Origin: Alkalinema pantanalense
GTDB lineage: Bacteria; Cyanobacteriota; Cyanobacteriia; Leptolyngbyales; Leptolyngbyaceae
NCBI RefSeq assembly: GCF_050753345.1
Contig: NZ_JBLZFX010000012.1
Coordinates: forward strand, 32,795 to 96,794
Direction: 5' to 3'
DNA: 64,000 nucleotides
The notes beneath the pieces were generated by a model. It had not been told where the DNA came from and made no database searches. It worked only from the letters and a program-made list of their open reading frames with translations. Made by a program: the position numbers and the translations under genes. Positions 42,657-52,283 of the stretch are shown in pieces; positions within the stretch are counted from its first letter, which is position 1, and each line of letters opens with the position of its first letter.

Positions 42657-43829
42657 CTAGGAGGGCTGCTTTTGCCAGGTAATGATCACCACACCATCCC
42701 CTGTTTTTGAGGGTAATAAACTAAGAAACAGGGGTGTATTGCCGGATTTTTCAATGCGATAAAGTTTGCCCCCACCAAAATCTGGCAAATCAATTACCGT
42801 ATAGCCATTACTCTTTAGCTGTTCACCAAAGAATTCGCTCATCATGTTGTCAGTATAGCCAGTGCCCAAACTGATATTGACCACTTCTGGTTTGGGTACA
42901 GCGGCACCCGCCGCAAAGCCCTTGTCCTTGGAGGGGGCATAGGCTAACGCAGGCTGCACCAAATTGGTCGGGTCAGCTTTTTCCACCGCTAAACCATTCA
43001 ATAGCGCTGCCACTTCTGGCGGGACTTCCACGGCTTTCCGTAGGTCATCCAATGTGCGGGGTGCATCCGATAGCACGATCGCCTGCCCATTCTCTGTTTG
43101 CAAAATGCTCAAAAACTGTGTTTCTCCCTTGCGTGACACTTGAAAGACTTGGCGCAATGGATCGTGTTCCGCTAGCTTGATCTCATATTGTTTTGCGGGT
43201 AATTCCTTCGTGTAGTAATTAGCGATTTGTGTCAGGGAATCGTTTGTTTGGAGGCAGGCGGCTAATCCAAAACAATTCGGCTTTGCTCCAGGATAATTAG
43301 GGAAGTCGTCCCAGGAGGAAGTTGATTCATCCCCAGATGCAGGACTTGTGGGTGCGGCTTCTTTAGGCGTAGCCTCTGGTTGAAGCTTGGGAGGCTCTTC
43401 CGGCTGGGGTTGGGGCTTTGGTTCGAGTTTCGGGATGGGGGGAATGGCCGTAGGGCTTGGAACAACTGGCTTTGGAGCGGGTGGCTGAACAACAGATTTC
43501 ACCATCTTTGAAGGTGGTTTGGTGCTTTTCAGCTTCGGTATTTTGGTAATTCTAATTTGCTTTTCCTTGACTTCAGCCTTGGGGGGTGACTTCGGCTCAT
43601 ATTTGGTGGGAACAAATAACAAAACACTATGGAGCGCAAACGACACTAGAAATGCTAGCCATACCCATTTAGAAGCAGGACTCGTTCTGCTCGTAGTGAG
43701 GCAGAATTTCGGTGCAAAATCATCCGAGACCGTTGGTTCCGGCACGATCGTCAAAGATTTGGCAGCTGGGCGATCAATCACTGCCACATTGCTGTCTAAA
43801 ACTGCCGATTCGGACTGATTCGGGTGCAT
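42657..43829 (-). CDS. TonB-like protein with proline-rich linker and unknown C-terminal domain
   Basis: A 390-aa protein with TonB-like layout: a short cytosolic N-terminus, one transmembrane helix at about 55-73 (WVWLAFLVSFALHSVLLFV), a Pro/Lys/Glu-rich periplasmic spacer (about 76-165) and a folded C-terminal domain. That domain (170-390) holds two similar halves (around ANYYTKELPAKQYEI and EFFGEQLKSNGYTVI), which does not look like a standard TonB C-terminus. The gene sits between SsuA3 and the amidase. It might energise or tether an outer-membrane uptake step for sulfonates. ExbB/ExbD and a TonB-dependent receptor are not in the window. Confidence 0.7.
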   Translation of the reverse strand: MHPNQSESAVLDSNVAVIDRPAAKSLTIVPEPTVSDDFAPKFCLTTSRTSPASKWVWLAFLVSFALHSVLLFVPTKYEPKSPPKAEVKEKQIRITKIPKLKSTKPPSKMVKSVVQPPAPKPVVPSPTAIPPIPKLEPKPQPQPEEPPKLQPEATPKEAAPTSPASGDESTSSWDDFPNYPGAKPNCFGLAACLQTNDSLTQIANYYTKELPAKQYEIKLAEHDPLRQVFQVSRKGETQFLSILQTENGQAIVLSDAPRTLDDLRKAVEVPPEVAALLNGLAVEKADPTNLVQPALAYAPSKDKGFAAGAAVPKPEVVNISLGTGYTDNMMSEFFGEQLKSNGYTVIDLPDFGGGKLYRIEKSGNTPLFLSLLPSKTGDGVVIITWQKQPS

Positions 43830-43951
43830 AGAATTTCCTGCCTAAATCATCGATTAATTACCCAACAACGACCAATAGAGGAGGATATTGCCTCCTTTCT
43901 CTACCCCAGTAGGCACACATGGATATGTCACTGATTGACTCAAGTACATAT

Positions 43952-44980
43952 TTACTTTTGGCTGATATTAGCCGGTGTAATTTCAGCGTATTGCTCCGGA
44001 GTGAGTAAGGCCTCACTAATATTGACCTGCTTAGGAATCACACCATTCTTAAAGAAGTAATCAGCGACGCGTTGCTGTTCTTTGATCAGATCTGGGCTAA
44101 TGGCTCTCCGTCCAAAGGTGCGTCGATCTACAATGCGTTTGGCCACATCCAAATCCACTTTTTGAGCTTCAGCATAAATTTTGATGAACTCATCTCGATT
44201 CCGATCGGCCCACTGATCAACATTCTCAATTTCTTGGACGATATGCTTCAAGAGACCAATATTTTCCTGGGCCCAAGGTTTGTATGCAACGTAATAGCCA
44301 CCTGGAGACTGAATCCCAACTGAATCCCGGATCACTCGAATTTTGTTGAATTTCTCAGCGATCGCATAATGGGGATCCCCCGTCACCCAAACTCCAATCT
44401 TACCGGCCAAGAAAGCTCCCCGAGCTTCCACATTCGACAAGCTCTTAATATTAATGTCTTTAATGCCCAAGCCAGCCTCTTCTAAAGCACGGAGAATCAG
44501 ATAATGGGAGGCAGAGGCTGCTTGGAACACGACATCCTTGCCTTTGATATCCCTCACCGACCTAATCGGTGAATCCGGTGGCACAGCAATTACACTCCCT
44601 TTTCCTGTTTCCGGTGTGGTTTTTGCACCGACAATATAAACGATCGGTCCACCAGATGCTTGGGTAAAAATGGGAGGCGTTTCACCCACTGAGCCAATGT
44701 CAATCCTGCCGATTTTCAGGGCCTCCATCAGTTGAGGCCCTTGGGCAAACTGCGACCACTCTACTTTCACGCCTAGGGGTTCTAGCTTCTTTTCTAGCGC
44801 ACGGGAAATCTTGAGAATATCACCCGAGGTCTGAAATCCAACTCGCAGCACATTTGCTTTAAAGTTCTTGGAACCCCCTTGAGCTAGCCCCTTCGATGCC
44901 AATACTGTGGAAAACCCGATCGCGCCTGGCAGAATGAGATGATTAAACTTACGCCGGGAGATGTTCAATTGGGAACCCAT
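43952..44980 (-). CDS. SsuA-type binding protein, non-lipidated (SsuA3)
   Basis: A 342-aa binding protein of the sulfonate type. The N-terminus has a twin-arginine-like S8-R-R-K-F motif and a hydrophobic core ending near KGLAQG, with no lipobox, so it should be a soluble periplasmic protein. Mature features are VLRVGFQTSGDILKISR, VEWSQFAQGPQLMEALKIG, DIKGKDVVFQAAS and GVWVTGDPHYA. GAGG precedes the ATG at good spacing. It leads the operon that includes the TonB-like gene, amidase and tauCAB, so it may share the TauBC core or feed another. Confidence 0.9.
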   Translation of the reverse strand: MGSQLNISRRKFNHLILPGAIGFSTVLASKGLAQGGSKNFKANVLRVGFQTSGDILKISRALEKKLEPLGVKVEWSQFAQGPQLMEALKIGRIDIGSVGETPPIFTQASGGPIVYIVGAKTTPETGKGSVIAVPPDSPIRSVRDIKGKDVVFQAASASHYLILRALEEAGLGIKDINIKSLSNVEARGAFLAGKIGVWVTGDPHYAIAEKFNKIRVIRDSVGIQSPGGYYVAYKPWAQENIGLLKHIVQEIENVDQWADRNRDEFIKIYAEAQKVDLDVAKRIVDRRTFGRRAISPDLIKEQQRVADYFFKNGVIPKQVNISEALLTPEQYAEITPANISQK

Positions 44981-45171
44981 GATTCATGCCTCACAATAAA
45001 AAATGGCTGATGAACTAGCAATTAACTTGAACTTAATAGAGCAAAAACAAGTCAAGAGAAGCTAGAAAAAAGTAACTGCGGACAAAAATCTGATCAGTCA
45101 AAAATGAGTCAAAATGCCGCATGTATTGATTCAAAAATCTCACTCCATCTCTTTGCTAAGAGATATTTTTA

Positions 45172-45215
45172 AAAGCACGTTATTGCCGAGATTTGCAGTT
45201 TTATTATCGTGCTTT
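45172..45215 (-). terminator. Possible hairpin after the SDR gene
   Basis: Arms AAAGCACG / CGTGCTTT with a 28-nt loop. On the minus strand it lies about 65 nt after the SDR stop and is followed by TAAAAATAT instead of a T-run, so a terminator role is weakly supported. The rest of 44981-45280 has no gene. Confidence 0.4.
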
Positions 45216-45280
45216 CTGGAGATTGTCTCAGTATATTCAGCAGCAATAATTTCGTACTTTAAATACAATTTGACTCAGTC

Positions 45281-46093
45281 TTAAACTCCCGGTGTTGCCC
45301 CGCCATCCACTAAAATCTCTGAGCCAGTAATTGAAGCTGCTAAATCTGACACGAGAAATAAAACTAGGTTGGCAATTTCTTCAGGAGGAACAATGCGTCC
45401 CAGGGGAATGCTATGAAGAATCTCAGCTTTGTATTGTTCCACCGAAATTCCTAAGGATTGGGAGGTTTGCTCGGCTAAATGTTCTGCCCGTTCCGTTGCG
45501 GTGAGTCCTGGGGAAATGGCATTAATGCGAATGTTGTACTGTGCCAATTCCTTAGAAATGCCGCGAGTAAAATTCAGTAAGGCTGCATTGGTGGTGCCAC
45601 CGGGAAGAAAATTAGCCCGAGGCGTCCGTCCAGCGCCGCCCACAATGTTAATAATTTGTCCACTTCGTTGCTGAATCAAGCCGGGAACGATCGACCTTAC
45701 GAGCCGAATATACCCCAGCAATTTCAGATCCCACGCCTCGATGAAAGCCTCATCTCCCAGGTCTAAGAAGGATCCAGCCCGAGCGGATCCCGCGTTATTG
45801 ACCAAAATATCAATGGGCCCAAAGTGTGAGAGGGTCTGACTGACAATCTTTTCGATTCCTTCTGCTTGGCTAACGTCGGCTGAGATAGCAAGCACGTCCC
45901 CAACCGTCTGGCTAGCGGAGGTTGGCGAAAGTTCACGAATGCTGTTCACTGCTTGTTCTAACCGTTCTGGGTTCCGTGCAGCGATCGCGACCTTGACCCC
46001 TTCGCGGTAGAGTGCCTTTGCGGTTGCTAAGCCAATTCCTGCACTACCACCTGTGACAATTGCAGTTTTACCATTTAACCCAAATTCCACCAT
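45281..46093 (-). CDS. Short-chain dehydrogenase-like protein lacking the YxxxK pair
   Basis: A 270-aa SDR-fold protein. The cofactor motif TGGSAGIG (14-21), NNAG (99-102) and the C-terminal VLFLVSDLAASITGSEILVDGG are normal. At the active site the expected Ser is Gly (NIVGGAG), and the Y-x-x-x-K pair reads G165-x-x-x-N169 (LPGGTTNAALLNF). Such proteins exist as a subfamily, but classical SDR catalysis should be lost, so it may bind a ligand or use other residues. It is a single gene between SsuA3 and the small secreted-protein gene. Confidence 0.85.
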   Translation of the reverse strand: MVEFGLNGKTAIVTGGSAGIGLATAKALYREGVKVAIAARNPERLEQAVNSIRELSPTSASQTVGDVLAISADVSQAEGIEKIVSQTLSHFGPIDILVNNAGSARAGSFLDLGDEAFIEAWDLKLLGYIRLVRSIVPGLIQQRSGQIINIVGGAGRTPRANFLPGGTTNAALLNFTRGISKELAQYNIRINAISPGLTATERAEHLAEQTSQSLGISVEQYKAEILHSIPLGRIVPPEEIANLVLFLVSDLAASITGSEILVDGGATPGV

Positions 46094-46366
46094 TAGCCTT
46101 GACCACCTTCAGAATATTCTTGGAAAGATTGTTGAAAAGATTGTGAGCAAGGGTTATCAGGAGATCTCGCCCCCTGGAAATGACTAGGGAAATCTCCATA
46201 AACTACTGCGGATATTGAGAAATTAAAAATTTCCCAAAAAACCCTGGAACCCTACTAAATTCCCTAAATTTAGGGATGAAAAATTAGGAAAAATTGTTGA
46301 AACTAGTAGTAGGGATCTGGCACGTTCCTAAAACTGTTTCAACAATTCAAAACTGAGAGAACCGAA

Positions 46367-46717
46367 ATGAAACTGTTAACCTCTACAACTCTGTCGGCTG
46401 CTTTGTTGTTGGCGATCGTTCCGACGGCCTTGGCTGCTGGAGAACCCTCACCTGTAACGAGCCAAATAACCCCTCCCGTCACCCTGGTTCAACTAGCGCA
46501 ACAAGGCTACCTGACTCAGCAAGGGATTCCCTCCAATGGAGATTTGGTTTACGCAGTACAAACCGGTCGAATTACTCCTGAGACCCTGGTGCAAGCAGGA
46601 ATTCAAGCAGGACAAGTTCCATCGGATACGTTACAAAATGAAGCCTATCTGAACGTTGTTCGAGAACAGCTCCGCGACTTGATCTCTATGACCTTGAGCA
46701 GAAATATTGCCCCCTAG
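46367..46717 (+). CDS. Small secreted protein, unknown function
   Basis: A 116-aa protein with a clear signal peptide (residues 1-23, ending ALAAG). The mature part is about 93 residues, Gln/Thr/Leu-rich, with two similar segments (LVQLAQQGYLTQQGIPSNGDL and LVQAGIQAGQVPSDTL-type) that suggest a small helical repeat. There are no Cys residues. GAGAGAACCGAA precedes the ATG. It is divergent from the SDR gene and is followed by a strong terminator at 46845. Periplasmic location is predicted; function unknown. Confidence 0.7.
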   Translation: MKLLTSTTLSAALLLAIVPTALAAGEPSPVTSQITPPVTLVQLAQQGYLTQQGIPSNGDLVYAVQTGRITPETLVQAGIQAGQVPSDTLQNEAYLNVVREQLRDLISMTLSRNIAP

Positions 46718-46844
46718 GGAGAATGCTCATTGTATAAAGATCAAAGTCTAAAGACCCGGTAACGTGACCCATTTAACGTCACCTAATTCAATCTACGTCA
46801 GCGCGTGATGGATAGCGCTAAGGTAGATTCATACAAAGCTTTGA

Positions 46845-46879
46845 GTGAGTGAATCTAAAGGATTGACTCACTTTTTTTT
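46845..46879 (+). terminator. Rho-independent terminator after the small secreted-protein gene
   Basis: Arms GTGAGTGAATC / GATTGACTCAC (one mismatch) with a 5-nt loop, followed by eight T. It lies 128 nt after the stop at 46717. Confidence 0.85.
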
Positions 46880-48206
46880 GAGTGGTCTGACAAGTAGCGG
46901 TAGATTCGGGTAAGTTTACACGATGCAAGTTGATACGAGGCTTGTACGATCGCCTATCCGGTGCAGGGACAAAATGAACAATGTACAAACCGTATAGCAG
47001 TCCAGGCTAACAGTCCAGACTGTATAATCCAAGGCCATAATCTATCGAGATCCTGCCAGACAACTAGTACAGAGATTTAGTACAAGAGTTTAGTACAAAG
47101 ACTGAGTACAGAAAGTCCAGCACAGAACGCCTAGCGCAAAAGAAAACCACGATGGAATCCACGGTTTATCTATCGGATTAGTAGACTTAGGATAATGTCT
47201 CACACATTACTTGGGAAGACAAGCCTTGCCGTTAACATAAAACTTGTATTTTAAATCACATTATTTGACTGCGGAGTCCGTTGTCTGGAGTACTTTTCCT
47301 CCTGGTTGGTTGCTGTTTTTGGCAGCATCTTTCGGCGGAGTTTTAGGTGATGAGTGGCTGAAGGGAAAAGGATCTGGGGCGTTTATTCCTCTGTGGTCGA
47401 TCGAGTCCAGCGCTGATTTACCGATCGTGACCACAGATGTCAAGTTCAAAGATCACTTTTAGACTGAATTTTTTCTCAAAAATTGTTGTTTTTGGTGGCT
47501 AATTGTCAATTGTTATCAAATTAAATCTTTCTTCGCGATTAATCTTGCCTTTTTCAAGACCCTATGCAACGATAAACTCTACAGTTACCTCGGTAACCCT
47601 ATCGGTTTAGTGTAGATTTGTCCTATCCCAGTTCAGCCCCGATCGCCCTGTGCATTGGGCGAATAACTGACCCGTCATTTGAATCCATCGTTAGGCCGCT
47701 GAGAATCTGTAGGGTACGGCAGACTGGCAGGCTAATGGATGGTAATGGGTAAATGACACCCAGTAGATAGTAATCAGCAGGTAATCAGTAGGCAGTAATC
47801 AGTAGATAGCAATATTGAGATGACAATTTGTAGATGGTAGGTAGTTTGTCTCGTAGACGGCAATTCGTAGACGGTAATTCAATGGCCATTTAGTAATGAT
47901 ATCAACTTGCTATTAAATGGCGATCCATTGCGATCTATAGGGTATTGCGATCTATCGATATTGTGCTCTACATCAGACTAGACAATCTTCAAAATTGCAA
48001 GATGAACTTTTGAAAAATTGCAAGGATTGAAATGTGACCCCTGTGAAGGTGATTGTCCGGAGAAGTCATTGGAAGTCACTTAAAACTTTTGAAGTCACTT
48101 AAAACTGCTTACAGTCGCTGGAACAGTTGCTGAAAATTGCTAGCTCTTACTTTAAAAGCTAGTTGGATATCCTTTTGTATGTGAATCCGTGTTGTGAGGC
48201 ATCGTA
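46880..48206. other. Long intergenic region upstream of the porin
   Basis: About 1.3 kb without a credible gene. It contains five imperfect 13-bp repeats at 47066-47131 (AGTACAGAGATTT, AGTACAAGAGTTT, AGTACAAAGACTG and two more diverged units). There is a GTTACC-TC-GGTAAC inverted repeat at 47584-47597, and repeated CAGTAG..AGTAAT units around 47760-47820. A 19-bp tandem pair GAAGTCACTTAAAACTTTT lies at 48072-48110. This length and repeat content upstream of one porin gene suggest complex regulation or an eroded element. No known RNA family is recognised. Confidence 0.45.
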
Positions 48207-50090
48207 ATGAATCTTCAGTCGTTCGTTCGTCATCGTTCACCCTTTCCTTTAAAAAAAGTTCGCCCAGGGCATGGCATGACCACTTCCCTTGGGTTGAGCC
48301 TACTGATCACAACACTGTCAACAATTTTGTCAACGGCACTGTCAGTTGTGGTGTCTGACTCCGTTGCGATCGCCTCAGACAAGATCGCCTCAGATAAGAT
48401 CGCCTCAGACAAGCCAGAGTCAGCCCTTCCTTCCTTAGTCCCCCACTCCGGTCAAGCTCCCCAGGCATCGGGATCTCTGAAATCTGACTCATCTAGAATC
48501 TCCCCACCCCAGTCTCAGCAGTCCCTACTATCTGCCCTCACCAATGCAGACTCGATCGGAGGGCCAGGAGATGGGGCCTTGGGCAATGAGAACTTGGGAC
48601 AAGTCACGTCTGTTTCTCAATTATCAGATGTCAAACCAACGGATTGGGCATTTCAGGCACTACAGTCCTTGGTCGAGCGTTATGGGGTGATTGCTGGATA
48701 CCCCGATAGAACCTACCGAGGCAATCGAGCCCTTACGCGCTATGAGTTTGCCGCTGGACTAAATGCAACCTTGGATCGCATTAATGAATTGCTATCAGCA
48801 ACAACTAAGGATTTGGTGCGGAAGGAAGACTTGGTAACTTTACAGAAGTTGCAGGAAGAATTTGCAGCGGAACTGAGTACTTTGCGAGGCCGAATTGATA
48901 AGCTTGAAGCAAAGACAGCAACCTTAGAAAAGCAACAATTTAGCACAACAACGAAGCTCCGTGGGAGTGCAACTTTTCTGATTGGGGATACCTTTGGCGA
49001 TCGGGCAAACAATACACCTGCCAAGGATACTGAAGATCAAACCAATACCTTCACTGCCTATGATGTTCGCCTAGATTTGCAGACTAGCTTTACGGGTAAA
49101 GATTTGCTGACTACAGGTTTTCGAGCAACGAATGTCCCTGAACCGAGGCTAGCAAATCTCACCGGAACCCAAATGACACGATCGAGTTTCGATGGTTCGG
49201 GATCCTTTGGGGATAATGCGTTTTATTTAGCGCGACTGTATTATCGATTTCCGGTTGGGGATAAGTTGACGGTTTGGGTGGGCCCGCGTGCACTGCAACC
49301 AGCGGTTTCCGTGCCAACGCTCAATCCCTTGGTTGGGGGGGCGAATGGAGCGACCTCCCGCTTTGCGATTTTCAACCATACGGTTTATCGACCGGGCTTT
49401 GATGGGGTGGGCGCAGCTTTAGCCTATCAGCTCAATCCCCAGCTACGCTTGAATTTTTCCTACATTGCTGACGGCACCCAAGCCAATTTACCAGAACAGG
49501 GTCGTGGGTTATTTGGTAGTAATAATTTGATCCTTGGCCAAATCACCTATTCCCCATCTAAAGCTTTGGACGTTGCCTTTACCTATAGCCGCAAGTACTT
49601 TGGTTCCAACACCGGGTTTAACCTGACCGGGGGCACTGGTAGCACCTTTGCGAGAAACCCCTTTGAGCAAAATGCAACGGTTTCAGACAACTTTGGTCTG
49701 CAATTCAATTGGCGTACCAGTCCTACTTTTCAGTTAGGAGGGTGGTTTGGCTATACCCAAGCCCATCAGGTGAAGGGTGCGAGCAATGATGCCACGATCG
49801 TACATGGAGCCGTCTTTCTAGCGTTTCCTGATCTGTTTGCTAAGGGGAACTTGGGTGGATTCATTATTGGGGTTCCGCCCAAGGTCACTAGCAATGAATA
49901 CCGGCCCCGAGCAGGTGCAGCTAGACGCCAAGATGTGGATACCTCTCTGCATTTAGAGGCGTTCTACACCTTCCGGGTCACCAATGGAGTGACGGTGACT
50001 CCCAGCGTATACGTGATCACCAATCCAGAGCATAATGCTGCCAATGATGCCATTTGGGTAGGAGCGCTCCGCACAAACTTCTCCTTCTAA
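48207..50090 (+). CDS. SLH-domain porin, OprB type
   Basis: A 627-aa outer-membrane protein of the cyanobacterial SLH/OprB porin family. Order: signal peptide (hydrophobic about 26-55); Ser/Pro-rich linker; SLH domain at about 135-195 (SDVKPTDWAFQALQSLVERY, TYRGNRALTRYEFAAGL); coiled coil at about 196-240; then a beta-barrel of alternating strands ending in TNFSF with the terminal aromatic typical of barrel proteins. Residues 55-68 read IASDKIASDKIASDK, from a 15-bp tandem repeat at 48368-48412. GAGG precedes the ATG. Family members are annotated as iron-uptake or general porins; here passage of sulfonates is a plausible use. Confidence 0.9.
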   Translation: MNLQSFVRHRSPFPLKKVRPGHGMTTSLGLSLLITTLSTILSTALSVVVSDSVAIASDKIASDKIASDKPESALPSLVPHSGQAPQASGSLKSDSSRISPPQSQQSLLSALTNADSIGGPGDGALGNENLGQVTSVSQLSDVKPTDWAFQALQSLVERYGVIAGYPDRTYRGNRALTRYEFAAGLNATLDRINELLSATTKDLVRKEDLVTLQKLQEEFAAELSTLRGRIDKLEAKTATLEKQQFSTTTKLRGSATFLIGDTFGDRANNTPAKDTEDQTNTFTAYDVRLDLQTSFTGKDLLTTGFRATNVPEPRLANLTGTQMTRSSFDGSGSFGDNAFYLARLYYRFPVGDKLTVWVGPRALQPAVSVPTLNPLVGGANGATSRFAIFNHTVYRPGFDGVGAALAYQLNPQLRLNFSYIADGTQANLPEQGRGLFGSNNLILGQITYSPSKALDVAFTYSRKYFGSNTGFNLTGGTGSTFARNPFEQNATVSDNFGLQFNWRTSPTFQLGGWFGYTQAHQVKGASNDATIVHGAVFLAFPDLFAKGNLGGFIIGVPPKVTSNEYRPRAGAARRQDVDTSLHLEAFYTFRVTNGVTVTPSVYVITNPEHNAANDAIWVGALRTNFSF

Positions 50091-50305
50091 TGGGTATCTA
50101 GCAGATCGTTTGATTTCTCCCTTCTAGTGTTCGCCCCTTCAGCCCCCACGTCTCGGAATGAGTTCTTTGAATGAATCTGAGGCGGACGGGCATCGGAAGG
50201 GGCATTTTTGGCTGTGTTGAATGATGGCATGAATTCTGTCCTGATTCCCTTGCCCCCTTCTCCTAACCTCCTAACCCTGGGAGAAGAAGACCTAGAAGGC
50301 TTGCG

Positions 50306-50328
50306 CCCTCTCCCAATTTGGGAGAGGG
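50306..50328. repeat. Palindromic hairpin CCCTCTCCCA/TGGGAGAGGG
   Basis: Perfect 10-bp arms with an ATT loop, in the 312-bp gap between the porin and the ABC exporter (convergent). The surrounding CCCTCTCC..GGGAGAGGGTTGGGGGAGGG context is the kind of dispersed repeat often seen in several copies per genome. It may end transcription from both sides. No gene is present in 50091-50402. Confidence 0.7.
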
Positions 50329-50402
50329 TTGGGGGAGGGCAACGATTGTCTCCCGTCGAAGCTTACGTTGTACGGATTCTCGCCAAATCCTCTGCGAACT
50401 GA

Positions 50403-52271
50403 TTACCGGATGGAGATAATTGCTTTCTGGGTATCTTCTTCAGGCAAGAACCCGCCGGCTTGCATAATCCATAGGCGATGGTAAGCTCCTCCGAGGGCTA
50501 ATAATTGGGCATGGGTTCCATCTTCAATGATTTGGCCTTGGTCAAACACGAGAATCCGATCGAGATGGGCGATCGTAGATAGCCGATGGGCTACGACAAT
50601 CACCGTTTTATTGGCCATGGCTAAATCCAGCGTCTCTTGAATGGCTTTTTCCGTAATCGAATCTAAACTCGAAGTCGCTTCATCCAAAATCAGGATGGGA
50701 GCATCTTTGAGAATCACCCGTGCGATCGCAATGCGTTGCCGCTGTCCACCGGATAATTTAACACCCCGTTCCCCCACCAAGGAATCGTATCCCTCTGGCA
50801 TCGGCACAATAAAATCATGGGCATGGGCTTTCCGCGTTGCCTCGATTACCTCTGCTTCCGTTGCATCCAGGCGTCCGTAGCGAATGTTTTCCCACAGTGT
50901 GCGGTGGAATAAGGAGGGATCTTGAGGAATAAGGCTAATCTGGGCATGGAGTGCATCCTGGGACATGTCGCGGATATCAACCCCATCAATTAAAATTTGA
51001 CCTGAGCGGGGATCAAATAATCGCAAAATCAGGTTAACAAAACTGGATTTGCCGGAACCCGAAAAGCCTACCAAGCCAACGCGCTGACCGGGTTGGATTG
51101 TAACAGATAGGTTTTTAAAGACCAGTTTTTCAGGGGAGTAACTGAAATGAACTTGACGAAACTCAATGCGCCCTTGGGTGATGGAATGGTCGATCGCAGC
51201 CTCTCGATCGATAATTTCGTGGGGTTGGATAATCGTACCGACCCCATTACTGACGTTACCCACATGTTCAAAAAATTCGAGAAAGCGTTTACTTAAGTTC
51301 CGGGCCTCACTAATTAGGAGTAGCGAGAGACTGGTTGCCACCACAAAATCCGCCGCCACAATTTTCCCCTGACTCCATAGCGAGAGTGAATAATACACTG
51401 TCCCAACTTTGAGAATGGCAGCGGAAATGAACTGAAACCAACGAATTCGCTCGGAATACCAATTGGATTTTCTGACCTCCTTCAATTCACGCCGTAATTG
51501 TTCGTTTAAATAACGTCGTTCAAACCCAAGGCGGGCGAATAACTTCGTGTTCATCAAGTTGGTGACAGCATCCACAATGATACCAGTGGTATCACTCCGG
51601 GCAGCAGCGGCTTTGCGGGCAAAGATCCGGCAGCGCATGGCCAACCAAAAGGAAATGGTGATAAACAAAACGGCCCAAGTGCCTACAAACGCTGCGAGGG
51701 GGGGATAGGCTCGGTATAGTAAGGTCGTTGAAACGATGTACCCAATGATGACTGGCATAAACTCAGAAATCAGCATCTGTAGCGTCTGGGTGACGCCGAG
51801 GGACGTTTCACTAATGCGATGGGCTAAGGCTCCTGCAAAACTGCTACTCAAATAGCGGTGGGAATGGTGCTGCAAGTAAGCATAGAGCGATCGCACAATA
51901 TGTTGACGATGAATAGGATGGCGGATCGTCTGCAATAGGCCCGCAGAACGTCCAAAAACAACTTCCCCAAGACTCAAACTAATAAACAACAGTAAAGGTT
52001 GGCTCAGTCCCTCAACAAGCAGTTTGCTATCCCCGGTGGATTTTGTAACGCTACGGATAATTTCGCCGATCGCGTAGGGCAACATAATGCTGCAAACCGT
52101 ATGGAAAATCTCCAATGTAACGATCGCTGCATACCAACCTCGAAATTGTTTGACAAAATAATAGATAAATCCAAAGGTTGTATTGGGTAAGGGTTGGACA
52201 CCCTCTGCCCGTTGGTAAGATGCTACAGCACGAGGCTGACGGTTAAGCAATTGACGATCGTGGCGTATCAA
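50403..52271 (-). CDS. ABC exporter, fused permease and ATPase (MsbA-like)
   Basis: A 622-aa half-transporter. The membrane domain (about 30-330) has six predicted helices. The nucleotide-binding domain has Walker A G402-F-S-G-S-G-K-S-S410, Q-loop LIPQDPSLFH, signature LSGGQRQRIAIARV, Walker B ILILDEATSSLD and switch His in VAHRLSTIAH. The start is a TTG at 52271 with GGGAG upstream; no ATG lies before the membrane domain. It lies 12 nt after a HAD phosphatase gene and ends the three-gene unit. Such proteins export lipids, peptides or drugs; no sulfur link is visible. Confidence 0.92.
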   Translation of the reverse strand: MIRHDRQLLNRQPRAVASYQRAEGVQPLPNTTFGFIYYFVKQFRGWYAAIVTLEIFHTVCSIMLPYAIGEIIRSVTKSTGDSKLLVEGLSQPLLLFISLSLGEVVFGRSAGLLQTIRHPIHRQHIVRSLYAYLQHHSHRYLSSSFAGALAHRISETSLGVTQTLQMLISEFMPVIIGYIVSTTLLYRAYPPLAAFVGTWAVLFITISFWLAMRCRIFARKAAAARSDTTGIIVDAVTNLMNTKLFARLGFERRYLNEQLRRELKEVRKSNWYSERIRWFQFISAAILKVGTVYYSLSLWSQGKIVAADFVVATSLSLLLISEARNLSKRFLEFFEHVGNVSNGVGTIIQPHEIIDREAAIDHSITQGRIEFRQVHFSYSPEKLVFKNLSVTIQPGQRVGLVGFSGSGKSSFVNLILRLFDPRSGQILIDGVDIRDMSQDALHAQISLIPQDPSLFHRTLWENIRYGRLDATEAEVIEATRKAHAHDFIVPMPEGYDSLVGERGVKLSGGQRQRIAIARVILKDAPILILDEATSSLDSITEKAIQETLDLAMANKTVIVVAHRLSTIAHLDRILVFDQGQIIEDGTHAQLLALGGAYHRLWIMQAGGFLPEEDTQKAIISIR

Positions 52272-52283
52272 GGTAGATTCTCC

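Noticed and set aside
47244..47462. 72-aa plus-strand ORF in the long porin leader
   Set aside because: TTG start with no ribosome site, no family resemblance, and low-complexity surroundings; probably chance.
50208..50402. 64-aa plus-strand ORF after the porin
   Set aside because: It mostly translates the CCCTCTCCC/GGGAGAGGG dispersed repeat.
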